DNA from: Streptomyces sp. NBC_01707
GTDB taxonomy: Bacteria; Actinomycetota; Actinomycetes; Streptomycetales; Streptomycetaceae
Length of the DNA stretch: 64,000 nucleotides
Assembly (NCBI RefSeq): GCF_041438805.1
Contig: NZ_CP109190.1
Span: 6,758,001-6,822,000, forward strand
Reading direction: 5' to 3'
Position numbers and translations under genes: made by a program. The notes below the pieces were generated by a model. The model ran no database searches. It saw only the letters and a list, made by a program, of their open reading frames with translations, and was not told the DNA's origin. This document shows positions 7,762 through 16,389 of the stretch, one piece after another; position 1 is the stretch's first letter; every line of letters starts with the position of its first letter.

Positions 7762-9030
7762 GTGACCGAAACGACCGAAGAACCTGTACATCGCACGCGC
7801 ATACTCGCCGACCTGACGCCGCTGCGTACCTCGCCCGACTACCGGCGGCTCTGGTTCGGGAACACGGTCTCCTGGATCGGGCAGGGGATGACGGCGCTCG
7901 CCGTGTCGCTCCAGGTGTACGACATCACCGGGTCCGCCTTCTCGGTCGGGCTCATCGGGTTCTGTTCGTTTCTGCCGCTGGTCGTCTTCGGACTGTACGG
8001 CGGGGCCGTCGCGGACACCGTCGACCGGCGCAAACTGGGGCTGGCCAGCTCCTCCGGTTCGTTCGTGCTCGCCGTCGCACTGGTCGCCGCGAGCGTCGCC
8101 GGGGTCGAGCAGCTGGGGCTGCTATACGCGGTCGTCGCCCTGCAGGCGGTCTGCTTCGCGCTCAATTCACCGGCCCGCAGCTCGATGGTCGCGCGCCTCC
8201 TGCCGGCCGAGCAGCTGCCCGCCGCCAACGCGCTCAGCTCCATCACCAGCACCACCGGTGCGCTGGTCGGGCCGATGCTGGGCGGACTCATGGTCGGCTG
8301 GTGGGGGTACCGGGCCGCGTACACCGTCGATGCCGTCACCTTCACCGCCGCGCTGTACGCGATGTGGCGGCTGCCCTCGATGCTCCCCGAGCGCGGGGAC
8401 GACGCGGGGAGCGAGAAGCGGGCGTCCGTGGTGGGCGGGCTGCGGTTCCTGGCGGCGCGACCCGTTCTGCGGATGACCTTCTTCACCGATCTGTGCGCCA
8501 TGGTCCTCGCCCACCCGCGCGCGCTCTTCCCGGTCGTCGCCGTGGTCTGGTACGGCGGTGACGCGAAGACCACCGGGCTGCTGGTAGCGGCACCGGCACT
8601 GGGCGCACTGCTGGGCGGGGTGTTCTCCGGCTGGCTGAGCCGGATCAGACGGCACGGGCTCGCTGTGATCACCGCCGTGGCCTGCTGGGGCAGCGCCATC
8701 GCCGTCTTCGGGCTGACCCGTCAGCTCTGGCTCGGGCTGGTCCTGCTGGCGCTCGCCGGCTGCGCGGACACCGTCTCGATGGTCTTCCGGAACACCATGC
8801 TCCAGGCGGCGGTCCCGGACGAGATGCGGGGGCGGCTGCAAGGCGTGTTCATCGTGGTCGTGGCCGGTGGGCCGCGGCTCGGGGACTTCCTGGCGGGTTC
8901 GGTCGCCGATCTGGCGTCCCCGACGGTGGCGGCCACCGGGGGCGGCATCGCATGCGTGGTCGCGGTGTCACTGCTCGCGCTGAAGTGGCGGGGATTCGCC
9001 CGGTACGACGCCCGGGACGCACAGCCCTGA
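7762..9030 (+). CDS. MFS transporter, EntS-like (MFS_3) exporter
   Basis: A 422-residue integral membrane protein with about 12 hydrophobic segments and the MFS loop motif GGAVADTVDRRKLG between segments 2 and 3. The opening LRTSPDYRRLWFGNTVSWIGQGMT belongs to the EntS/MFS_3 group of exporters that includes the enterobactin exporter and drug pumps. GTG start at 7762, 43 bases after the ABC gene and on the same strand, so the two may be co-transcribed. Substrate not predictable. Confidence 0.88.
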   Translation: MTETTEEPVHRTRILADLTPLRTSPDYRRLWFGNTVSWIGQGMTALAVSLQVYDITGSAFSVGLIGFCSFLPLVVFGLYGGAVADTVDRRKLGLASSSGSFVLAVALVAASVAGVEQLGLLYAVVALQAVCFALNSPARSSMVARLLPAEQLPAANALSSITSTTGALVGPMLGGLMVGWWGYRAAYTVDAVTFTAALYAMWRLPSMLPERGDDAGSEKRASVVGGLRFLAARPVLRMTFFTDLCAMVLAHPRALFPVVAVVWYGGDAKTTGLLVAAPALGALLGGVFSGWLSRIRRHGLAVITAVACWGSAIAVFGLTRQLWLGLVLLALAGCADTVSMVFRNTMLQAAVPDEMRGRLQGVFIVVVAGGPRLGDFLAGSVADLASPTVAATGGGIACVVAVSLLALKWRGFARYDARDAQP

Positions 9031-9055
9031 CAGGCCGGGGGCGGCCACCCGGGCC

Positions 9056-9077
9056 GACCGGCCGCGTCGGGCCGGTC
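9056..9077. terminator. bidirectional hairpin between convergent genes
   Basis: GACCGGCC/GGCCGGTC with a 6-base loop, between the convergent MFS and VOC genes; GGGCCGACCGGCC is repeated once more just to the right (9082-9094), giving an alternative fold. Confidence 0.5.
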
Positions 9078-9115
9078 ATGCGGGCCGACCGGCCCCGGCG
9101 GCGTGACTCCTCCGC

Positions 9116-9916
9116 TCAGGCGGTCGCGTCGGAGAACTTCGGCATCTCGCCCTCGGTCGTCTTGACGTCGATCACGGAGAACGGCGCGCCCTGCGGGTCG
9201 CTCAGCGCCGCGAACCGGCCGAACGGGCTGGTCATCGGACCGAACCGGAGAATCGCCCCGCGCCCCGTCGCCTTCGCGACCGCGGCGTCGCAGTCCTCGA
9301 CGGTGAAGTACACATTGAGGTACGGCGGTACCTCGGGCGGGAAGTCGTCCGTCATCCTCATCCGCCCCAGGACCGGATCGGCGCCCAGGTCGTACAGCGC
9401 GAAGTCGATCGCATCGTCCTGCATCTGCTTCACGCGGTACGGGAAGACGGCGGGGAAGAAGGTGTCCGACTTCGCCGGGTCCCGGGTGAACACCTCCGCC
9501 CAGCAGTACGCGCCCGGCGTGGCCCTGGCCTCGAACCCTTCGTGCTGCCCCGCCTGCCACACACCGAAGACCACCCCGCCCGGGTCGCGGGCCAGCGCCA
9601 TGGAGCCGAAGTCGCCGACCTGCATCGGCTCCATCAGGACCTCGCCGCCGTTGTCACGGATCTTTGCGGCGGTGGCTGCGGCGTCCGGCGACGCGAGGTA
9701 CAGGCACCATGCCGACTGGCCTTCCTGGCCCGGCATCGGGGGTACGACGGCGGCCACCGCCTTGCCGTTCGCGTACGCCTGCGTGTAGTGACCGAACTCC
9801 GACGACGACTCACCGAACGTCCACCCCAGCACGTCACCGTAGAAGCTCTTCGCCCCCTCGACATCGGTGAACATCGCGTCGGCCCAGCACGGGGTGCCTT
9901 CTGGTTCCACAGCCAT
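9116..9916 (-). CDS. VOC-family protein with two glyoxalase-like domains
   Basis: A 266-residue cytoplasmic protein made of two vicinal-oxygen-chelate repeats, roughly residues 8-122 and 135-255. The repeats share patterns such as 'F..DPxGxxF' (DPGGVVFGVWQ and DPQGAPFSVID). It resembles the double-VOC proteins related to M. tuberculosis Cfp30B, whose biochemical role is unsettled; many are annotated as hydroxylases or glyoxalases without proof. Start ATG at 9916; the dispersed repeat at 9961 lies just upstream. Confidence 0.85.
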   Translation of the reverse strand: MAVEPEGTPCWADAMFTDVEGAKSFYGDVLGWTFGESSSEFGHYTQAYANGKAVAAVVPPMPGQEGQSAWCLYLASPDAAATAAKIRDNGGEVLMEPMQVGDFGSMALARDPGGVVFGVWQAGQHEGFEARATPGAYCWAEVFTRDPAKSDTFFPAVFPYRVKQMQDDAIDFALYDLGADPVLGRMRMTDDFPPEVPPYLNVYFTVEDCDAAVAKATGRGAILRFGPMTSPFGRFAALSDPQGAPFSVIDVKTTEGEMPKFSDATA

Positions 9917-9960
9917 GGTCCTGCGCTCCTGACTCGGTGATTCGTCCGGTTTTTCACGCT

Positions 9961-10120
9961 AAGGGCTGCCCCATGGTCCCTGGTGGATCGGCGCGCGGCG
10001 TCGGATGCGGTGCGTCGCCAGGCGGAGGGGGTGTGCTCATGCCGGTCGTATCCGGGCGCTCCTGCGAGGTGGCGAGGTGCTGTGGCCGGCGTCGTGCGCC
10101 AGCCTGGGATCACGGGACAG
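9961..10120. repeat. dispersed intergenic repeat, copy A
   Basis: About 160 bases similar to 19162-19318. Shared blocks include AGGGCTG, TCCCTGGTGGATC, AGGCGGAGGGG, GTGTGCTCA/GCGTGCTCA, GGGCGCTCC and GTCGTGCGCC. The minus-strand reading gives matching peptide fragments in both copies (for example AGAP followed by HEHTP or CEHAP), but no gene-like start or codon bias. It lies between the carboxyltransferase gene and the VOC gene. Probably a non-autonomous repeat or structured RNA element rather than a gene. Confidence 0.7.
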
Positions 10121-10155
10121 TCCTCGGCCGGCCGTTCCGCACGCCGCGCGCCGGA

Positions 10156-11520
10156 CTACCCGTCGGCGGCCGTGGCCTCCGGGGCCGCGATGCCGCGGGC
10201 GACCCCCAGCTCCACCAGGTCCTGGGGGCGCAGGCGCAACTGGTCGGCCGTGGCGTGCACGGCGTCGGGGGTGCGCTTCAGGATGGCAGCCGCGAGCTCC
10301 GGGGCGATGACGGAGAAGTAGCTGTCCGGTGTGACATAGGTGTTCTCCGGCGCCGCCAGGGCGAGCGCCCCGCCCGAGCCGCCCTCACCGATCACCAGCG
10401 TGGTCACCGGGACCCGGGCCTCGGCGATCGCCGCGAACGCATCGGCGATGGCGGCCCCCGCGCCCGCCCGTTCCGCCTCGGCGTCGTTCGCCGCCCCCGG
10501 GGTGTCGATCAGGGTCAGGACGGGCACGCCGAGCCGGTCCGCCAGCCGGATCACCCGGGCCGCGGTGCGGTAGCCGGCCGGGCGGGTCGCGGTGCCGCAC
10601 TGGGCGACGTAGGCGATCGGCCGGCCGCCGCGTACCCCGAACCCGCAGAGCAGCCCCGGATCCGTACCGCCGCACCGGTCGCCGCTGAGCGGCAGCAGGT
10701 CGTCGAAGTACGCGTCGAGATACGCCCCGGCACGTGGCCGGGCCGAAGCGCGGGCCTGCTGCACCGCGGCCCAGCCGGTCGCCGGCAGCCCGGTGGCCGC
10801 GAGAGCGCCCGGGACCGGCGCGGGGACACCGGACTCGCCGACGCCTGCCGCCCCCAGCGCGCCGAGCCACCGCCCCAGCGTCCGTGGCAGCTCGTCCGCG
10901 TGGACGACCGCGTCGATCTGGCCCGCCGCCAGCTGGCCCTCCGCGGTGTACGCCGACGGGTCCGCGTCCACCGGCCGCACCCGCGATCCGGCGAACCCGA
11001 TCTGGGCCCCCGGCAGCGCCAGGATCACATCGGCGCCGGCCCCCAGCGTGGCCCAGCCACCGCCCGTCGTCGGATCGCGCACGACCGCGAACTGCGGCAG
11101 ACCCGCCGCCCGCAGCCGTGCCGAGGCGCGGGCCACCCGCTGGAGCTGGGTGAGCGCGATCATGCCCTCCTGCATCCGGCTGCCGCCCGTCGCGACGATC
11201 GAGACGAGCGGCAGCCGCCGGGTGAGCGCGGTCCCGTACGCGGCTTCCAGCAGGTCCCCGGTGCGCTGCCCCAGCGATCCGCCCAGGAATCCGAACTCGA
11301 AGGAGACGAGCACACACGGCCGGCCTCCGACCGTGGCAAGGCCGTGGACGACGGACTCCTCCTCGCCGGTACGCGCCGTGGCGCGGGCCCGGGCGTCCGC
11401 GTAACCGGACCAGGAGAGCGGACCGTCCACCGGTATCTCCGCGCCGGGCGGGGTGCCGGCCTCGGCGAAGTCGTCGGTGACCGCCGCGATCGCCTGCCGT
11501 GCCGTGAGGCGCCTACGCAC
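10156..11520 (-). CDS. acyl-CoA carboxylase carboxyltransferase, fused beta and alpha halves
   Basis: A 454-residue crotonase-fold carboxyltransferase with two homologous halves: an N-terminal AccD-like half (FEFGFLGGSLGQRTGDLLEAA, ATGGSRMQEGM near residue 120) and a C-terminal AccA-like half (LIDTPGAANDAEAERAGAG, VIGEGGSGGALALA). No Zn-ribbon is visible at the N-terminus, unlike bacterial AccD. It would transfer a carboxyl group between biotin and an acyl-CoA, or act in the reverse direction. It overlaps matB by 8 bases (GTG start at 11520), so the two probably act in one pathway of malonyl-CoA supply or malonate use. No biotin carboxylase is adjacent. Confidence 0.8.
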   Translation of the reverse strand: MRRRLTARQAIAAVTDDFAEAGTPPGAEIPVDGPLSWSGYADARARATARTGEEESVVHGLATVGGRPCVLVSFEFGFLGGSLGQRTGDLLEAAYGTALTRRLPLVSIVATGGSRMQEGMIALTQLQRVARASARLRAAGLPQFAVVRDPTTGGGWATLGAGADVILALPGAQIGFAGSRVRPVDADPSAYTAEGQLAAGQIDAVVHADELPRTLGRWLGALGAAGVGESGVPAPVPGALAATGLPATGWAAVQQARASARPRAGAYLDAYFDDLLPLSGDRCGGTDPGLLCGFGVRGGRPIAYVAQCGTATRPAGYRTAARVIRLADRLGVPVLTLIDTPGAANDAEAERAGAGAAIADAFAAIAEARVPVTTLVIGEGGSGGALALAAPENTYVTPDSYFSVIAPELAAAILKRTPDAVHATADQLRLRPQDLVELGVARGIAAPEATAADG

Positions 11521-12985
11521 CGAGCGACCGCTTCATGATCTTGCCCATGTCGTTGCGGGGCAGCGCCTCCAGATAACGGACCGTGCGGGGGCGCTTGTGC
11601 GGGGCCAGCAGGGCCGCCACGTGGTCCGCGAGCTCGGCCTCCGTGGGTGGTGCTGCCGGGTCGGCCGGCACCACCCAGGCGACGATCCGCTCGCCCAGAT
11701 CCGGGTCGGGCTCCCCGGTGACGGCGGCCTCGCGGACGCCCGGGTGGTCCAGCAGCGCGTTCTCGATCTCGCCCGCGCCGATCTTGTACCCGCCGCTCTT
11801 GATCAGGTCGGTGGCCTTGCGGCCGACGATCCGTACATAGCCGTCGGCGTCGAGTGCGGCCATGTCGCCGGTACGGAACCAGCCGCCCTCGGCGAAGGCG
11901 GCCGCTGTCGCGTCGGGGCGGTTCAGATAACCGGCGAAGAGGTTCGGGCCGCGCACCTGGATCTCGCCCACCGCGTCCTCGGCCGTCGGATCGCCGAGCG
12001 GGGTGCCGTCCTCCTCGACGAGCCGGAGCTCGACGCCCCGCAGCGGGGTGCCGACCGTCCCGGGACGAGGCTCGCCGTCCGCCCGGACGCCCGTGTTCAT
12101 CAGGGTCTCCGTCATGCCGTACCGCTCGATGACCCGGCGGCCGGTCGCCGCCGCGATGCGCTCGTGGTCATGGACCGGAAGCGCGGCCGACCCCGATACC
12201 AGCAGCCGGGCCCCGGCGAGCGCCTCCGCCAGCTCGGTCGCGGCCGGTGCCGTCGTACCGAGCGTCTCGGCGATCCGGTGGTACATCGTCGGCACGCCGA
12301 ACAGCATCGTGGCGCCGGACGACAGTTCCCGGGCCACACCCTCGGTGGAGAACCGCCCCAGATGCCGTACGGATCCGCCCAGGCGCAGCGGCCCGAGCAC
12401 GCCCAGGATCAGGCCGTGCACATGGAACAGCGGCAGGGCGTGCACGAGGACGTCGTCGCCGGTCCACTGCCAGGCGTCCGCCAGCGCGTCCAGCGAGGCG
12501 GCGATCGCACGGCGGGGCAGGATCGCACCCTTGGGCGGGCCCGTGGTGCCGGAGGTGTAGACGATCAGGGCGGGGGACTCGGGGGAGGGTTCGGGGAAGA
12601 CGACGCCGTCGGCCGCCGCCGCTGCCGTGTCGACATCCTTACGGTCCAGCGCGGCGAGCACCGGCGGGAGCACGTCGCCCGCCCCGGCGAGCACCGCCGA
12701 CGGGGCGCTGTCGGTCACGATGTGCGCCAGTTCGCGTGTGCCGCTCTTCGGGTTGAGGGGGACGGCGGGCACCCCGGCCCGCAGCGCCGCCACCACCGCG
12801 ACGACGGTCTCGGCGGTCGGCGTGGCCCAGACGGCGACCCTTCCCGCCCCCGTGAGCCGCGCGGCGAGCGCGTCGGAGGCCGCGGCCAGCTGTGCGTACG
12901 TCAGGGTGTGTTCACCGAACCGGACGGCTTCCCGGGAGGCCGCGGGGCCGGATCCGTCATGCAGCGCAGGCAGAAGAGAAGTCAC
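11513..12985 (-). CDS. matB: malonyl-CoA synthetase (malonate-CoA ligase) MatB
   Basis: A 490-residue adenylate-forming acyl-CoA synthetase. Visible motifs: P-loop YTSGTTGPPKGA (about residue 150), PLFHVHGL, the A5 motif ERYGMTETLMNTGVRADGEPR in two parts, RTGDMA with Tyr/Arg hinge, and the C-terminal catalytic Lys in RNDMGKIMKRSL. It closely matches, from memory, the structurally studied S. coelicolor MatB, including the RxxTxEG-like region that reads malonate or methylmalonate. It activates malonate to malonyl-CoA, a building block for fatty acids and polyketides. The next gene overlaps it by 8 bases. Confidence 0.92.
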   Translation of the reverse strand: MTSLLPALHDGSGPAASREAVRFGEHTLTYAQLAAASDALAARLTGAGRVAVWATPTAETVVAVVAALRAGVPAVPLNPKSGTRELAHIVTDSAPSAVLAGAGDVLPPVLAALDRKDVDTAAAAADGVVFPEPSPESPALIVYTSGTTGPPKGAILPRRAIAASLDALADAWQWTGDDVLVHALPLFHVHGLILGVLGPLRLGGSVRHLGRFSTEGVARELSSGATMLFGVPTMYHRIAETLGTTAPAATELAEALAGARLLVSGSAALPVHDHERIAAATGRRVIERYGMTETLMNTGVRADGEPRPGTVGTPLRGVELRLVEEDGTPLGDPTAEDAVGEIQVRGPNLFAGYLNRPDATAAAFAEGGWFRTGDMAALDADGYVRIVGRKATDLIKSGGYKIGAGEIENALLDHPGVREAAVTGEPDPDLGERIVAWVVPADPAAPPTEAELADHVAALLAPHKRPRTVRYLEALPRNDMGKIMKRSLGA

Positions 12986-12994
12986 GTTCCGACC

Positions 12995-14236
12995 CTAAGG
13001 GCTGTGCTGCGGAGCCGGGTCGGGCATCCTCCGCTGCCTCTGGATGTTCCGCATCCGCCCGTACGCGTACACACATCCGGCCAGCGCGAGGTCCGACAGC
13101 AGCATGAAGCCGATCGAGTACGAGCCCTTCGCGCTGTAGATCGCGCCCATCACCAACGGCGGGACGAAGCCGCCGAGTCCGCCCATCGCGCCGACGATTC
13201 CGGTGACGCTGCCCACTTTCGGCTGCGGTGTCACCTGCGAGACGAGGGCGAAGATGCTGCCGCTCGACGTGCCCAGTCCGGCCGCCATGCAGAGCAGTGC
13301 GATCGCGCCGCCCGGCGCGAGCTTCGGGTCGAAGGCCTGGACGATCGCCATCAGTGCGGCCAGCCCCAGCGCCGCCGAGGTGACCAGCGCCGGGTGGATG
13401 CGGTCCGAGAGCCAGCCGCCGATCGGCCGGAAGACGACGGTGACCAGGGCGAACCCGGCGGCTTTCGTGCCGGCGTCGGTCGGTGAGAGGTCGTACCAGG
13501 TCTTCAGATAGGTCGGCAGATAGACGCCGAACGCCACGATGCCGCCGAAGCCGATCGCGTACAGCGCGGAGAGTTCCCAGGTGACCCGTAGTCGCCCGGC
13601 CGCGCCCAGCCGGTGGCCGAGCGAGTCGGTCGGTACCTGCCGGTCCGGGTGGTCGCTGATCAGCGCCGCGGCCAGCGCCGCGTACACCACCAGCGCACCG
13701 GCGACGACGAGGGACGGCAGGTTGTCGCCGTGCTGGGCGATCCGTGGGGTGAAGTAGCCGGAGAGTGCGACACCACCCATGCCCATGCCGAACACACCCA
13801 GCGCGAGCCCTCGGTCGGAGGGCGGGAACCACGAGTTGACCAGCGGGATACCGATCGCGAACGTCGTGCCGCCCAGCCCCAATAAAAAGCCCACGGCGAG
13901 CATCGCCCCGTACGAGCTCCTCGCCGGGATCAGCAGCAGTACGGGGACGATGGTCAGCGCCGAGACCAGCGGGAACATGAGACGGGCGCCGTACTTGTCG
14001 GTGAGCGCCCCCGCCGCGATCCGGCCCAGCGAACCGACCAGCACCGGCACGGCGACCAGCAGCGACTGCTCGAACGAGCTCAGCCCGAGCCGCTCCTTGT
14101 AGCCCCCGGAGAGCGGCGCGATCAGGTTCCAGGCCCAGAACGTGAGTCCGAAGCCGATCGTGGCCACCGCAAGGTTGCGGTATGCGGCCGCGGACGGCCG
14201 GCCTGTCGGAGCGGGGGACTGCTTGACGGCTTCCAC
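12995..14236 (-). CDS. MFS transporter, oxalate/formate or nitrate-type
   Basis: A 413-residue 12-segment MFS permease. Features: 'FWAWNLIAPLSGGYKERLG' at segment 1, GSLGRIAAGALTDKYGARL (MFS loop 2-3), GLGGTTFAIGIPLVNSWFPP near residue 110 and FRPIGGWLSDRIHP. The pattern lies between NarK nitrate/nitrite and OFA organic-anion transporters. It ends nine bases before matB on the same strand, so a malonate (or other dicarboxylate) uptake role is a reasonable inference from context only. The start is uncertain: GTG at 14236 is preferred; an ATG further upstream is open but lacks a ribosome site. Confidence 0.85.
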   Translation of the reverse strand: MEAVKQSPAPTGRPSAAAYRNLAVATIGFGLTFWAWNLIAPLSGGYKERLGLSSFEQSLLVAVPVLVGSLGRIAAGALTDKYGARLMFPLVSALTIVPVLLLIPARSSYGAMLAVGFLLGLGGTTFAIGIPLVNSWFPPSDRGLALGVFGMGMGGVALSGYFTPRIAQHGDNLPSLVVAGALVVYAALAAALISDHPDRQVPTDSLGHRLGAAGRLRVTWELSALYAIGFGGIVAFGVYLPTYLKTWYDLSPTDAGTKAAGFALVTVVFRPIGGWLSDRIHPALVTSAALGLAALMAIVQAFDPKLAPGGAIALLCMAAGLGTSSGSIFALVSQVTPQPKVGSVTGIVGAMGGLGGFVPPLVMGAIYSAKGSYSIGFMLLSDLALAGCVYAYGRMRNIQRQRRMPDPAPQHSP

Positions 14237-14372
14237 CCTGCAAGTCAAGGCCGGGCGGGGCCGGTGGGCTCGCCGGCCTACACCAGGCGGGTCACGGGCC
14301 ATGTCACGGCCACGGCCCGGGCCGTCGTGGTCTCCGCAGTCATAATCCGGCACAAGCTGCGACAATCGCGGT

Positions 14373-14804
14373 ATGGACCGTCTGGACAGGGAAATCCTCA
14401 GCGTCCTCCAGGAGGACGCGCGGATCTCGTACCGCGACCTGGGGGTACGGGTCGGCCTCAGTGCCAACGCCGCGGCCGATCGGGTGCGGCGGCTGCGCCG
14501 CGACGGCGTCATCCGCGGCTTCACCGTGATCATCGACCCGGCCGCCGACACCCGAACGGGTCTGGTCGTTTTCATCGATGTGACGCTGCGTATCGACACG
14601 ACCAACGAGGTGTTCGAACGGGCGGTGCTCGCCCTGCCCGGCATCACCGAAGTGGTGCACGTGACGGGCGGGCACGACTATCTCGTACGGGCCACGGTCG
14701 CCGACACCGCCGCCCTGGACGGACTGCTGCGCCGACTCAAGCGGGAAGCGGGCGTCGCCCACTCCAGCACCCGGGTCGCGCTCAGAGCGGCGCCTGCCAG
14801 GTGA
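14373..14804 (+). CDS. Lrp/AsnC-family transcriptional regulator
   Basis: A 143-residue regulator: N-terminal winged helix (LDREILSVLQEDARISYRDL, then GLSANAAADRVRRLRRDGVI) and a C-terminal RAM ligand-binding domain containing GGHDYLVRATV. It is divergent from the MFS-matB-carboxyltransferase genes with 136 bases between starts, so it may control them in response to a small effector; this is inferred from position. The last 23 bases overlap the tail of the convergent kinase gene. Confidence 0.9.
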   Translation: MDRLDREILSVLQEDARISYRDLGVRVGLSANAAADRVRRLRRDGVIRGFTVIIDPAADTRTGLVVFIDVTLRIDTTNEVFERAVLALPGITEVVHVTGGHDYLVRATVADTAALDGLLRRLKREAGVAHSSTRVALRAAPAR

Positions 14805-16371
14805 ACGTCGGGGAGCGCGAGCCGTCGTCGCCCCGGCCGTCGTCGGAGACCGCCAGCCGGACTGCGGCCCGCCCGTCGGGCAGCCGTGCCGTCGCGTCCA
14901 CCTCCACCTCGATGGCCGACACCCCGGTCCGCCGGTGCGCCGCCGCGAGCGCGCCGCGCAGGGCCGTGAGGAGCCGCCGGTCCGCGGGCTGCCGCACGAG
15001 TGAGTCCACCGCCCCGGTGAACTGCACCGACGGCTGGAAGCCGAGGACGGAGGCCGCGCCCCCGGTCTCCCGGAGCACCCGGCCGCGGAAGGTGCTGGGC
15101 GCGTCGGTGGGCGGCTGCTGGAGGGCGAAGATCGTGGTCCGTACCTCCTGAATGGTGGAGTTCAGCTCGTCGACGGCCCGGCTGAGCAGCTCGTCCGTCT
15201 CCGGGGCGGCCGCCCGGCGGCGGGTCGACTCCAGCATCATCTCGGTCGCGAAGAGCCGCTGGACGACGAGATCGTGCAGATCGCGGGCGATCCGGTCACG
15301 GTCCTCGTACACCGCGAGCTGTTCCCTGTTGTGCTGGGCGTCCGCCATCACCAGGGCGAGTGCGGCCTGGGAGGCGAACTGGGAGGCCAGCAGCCGGTCC
15401 ACGGCCGTGTACGGGCGTCCGCCGCGCCGCCGGGGCAGCGCGAGGGTGCCGATGAGCCTGCCGCCGCTCTGCAACGGCAACATCATGCTGGGACCGAACC
15501 GGGTCCGCACATGCGTCGTCATCCGCGGATCGGTCGCCGAGTCGTCGATGAAGACCGGCTCACCACCCAGCAGCTGCGCCAGCACGGGGGAGCCCGGCTC
15601 GATGGTGGTGCCGACGATGCCGGCCGGGTCGTCGAGCGTGGACGCGGTGACGATCTCCATCCCGCCGTTCTCGGTCGGCTGGAGGATCACCCCGGCCGAG
15701 GCATCGGCGAGAATGCGGGCTCGCTCGGCAACGGTCATCAGTGCGTCCGTCGCGCTCGTGCCGCCCAGCAGGGCCGTGGTGACGGCTGCCGCGCCCTCGA
15801 TCCAGCGCTCCCGCTGGCAGACCGTCTCGTACAGCCGGGCGTTGCCGATCGCGATCCCGGCCTGAGCGGCGAGGACCTGCAGCAGCGCCATGTCCGTGTC
15901 GGTGAAGTGTCCGGTGCGCTTCTCGGTGAGATAGAGATTGCCGAACACCTCGCTGTGCACCCGGATGGGCGCTCCGAGGAAGGAACGCATCCGTGGGTGG
16001 CCGGGCGGCACGCCGCTGGAGCGCGGGTCGGCGGTCAGGTCGTCCGAGCGCAACGGCGCGGGTTCCTCGACGAGCACGCCGAGCAGCCCCGAGTGCCCGT
16101 CCGGGAAGCGGCCGATGCGCTGGCGCTCGACATCGGTCAGACCGGAGGTGAACAGTTCGGTGATGGTGCTGCGGTGGGGGTCGAGGACGCCGAGCGCGCC
16201 GTACCGTGCCTCGGTGAGCGCGGTGGCGGTGTCCACGATCTGCTGGAGGGTGGACCGCAGTTCGAGATCGGTGCCCACGCTGAGCACCGCTTCCAGGAGT
16301 ATCGGCAGCTTGCGGGGCCTGCTGCTGGGGGGCCCGCCGGCCGCACCCCGGCCTTCGCTCCCGTAAGTCAT
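14782..16371 (-). CDS. GAF-GAF histidine kinase with degenerate ATPase domain
   Basis: A 529-residue cytoplasmic protein: two GAF domains (about residues 37-180 and 205-345), then a dimerisation/phosphoacceptor region (DRDRIARDLHDLVVQRLF, His366) like DevS-type kinases. The C-terminal ATPase domain is damaged: where the N-box should have a conserved Asn (family pattern ExLxNxxRH) the protein reads GALAAAHRRTG, and between the G1-like SDDGRG (about residue 510) and the closing strand TFTWQAPL the G2 box is missing. It may be a sensor scaffold or a phosphatase rather than an active kinase. No response regulator is adjacent. It overlaps the regulator gene at 14782-14804 tail to tail. Confidence 0.85.
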   Translation of the reverse strand: MTYGSEGRGAAGGPPSSRPRKLPILLEAVLSVGTDLELRSTLQQIVDTATALTEARYGALGVLDPHRSTITELFTSGLTDVERQRIGRFPDGHSGLLGVLVEEPAPLRSDDLTADPRSSGVPPGHPRMRSFLGAPIRVHSEVFGNLYLTEKRTGHFTDTDMALLQVLAAQAGIAIGNARLYETVCQRERWIEGAAAVTTALLGGTSATDALMTVAERARILADASAGVILQPTENGGMEIVTASTLDDPAGIVGTTIEPGSPVLAQLLGGEPVFIDDSATDPRMTTHVRTRFGPSMMLPLQSGGRLIGTLALPRRRGGRPYTAVDRLLASQFASQAALALVMADAQHNREQLAVYEDRDRIARDLHDLVVQRLFATEMMLESTRRRAAAPETDELLSRAVDELNSTIQEVRTTIFALQQPPTDAPSTFRGRVLRETGGAASVLGFQPSVQFTGAVDSLVRQPADRRLLTALRGALAAAHRRTGVSAIEVEVDATARLPDGRAAVRLAVSDDGRGDDGSRSPTFTWQAPL

Positions 16372-16389
16372 CCGCCGCCCCGACGGCCG

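Noticed and set aside
9937..11538. 533-codon plus-strand frame over repeat copy A and the carboxyltransferase
   Set aside because: Arg/Gly/Pro-rich composition with no domain; opposite a clear enzyme gene.
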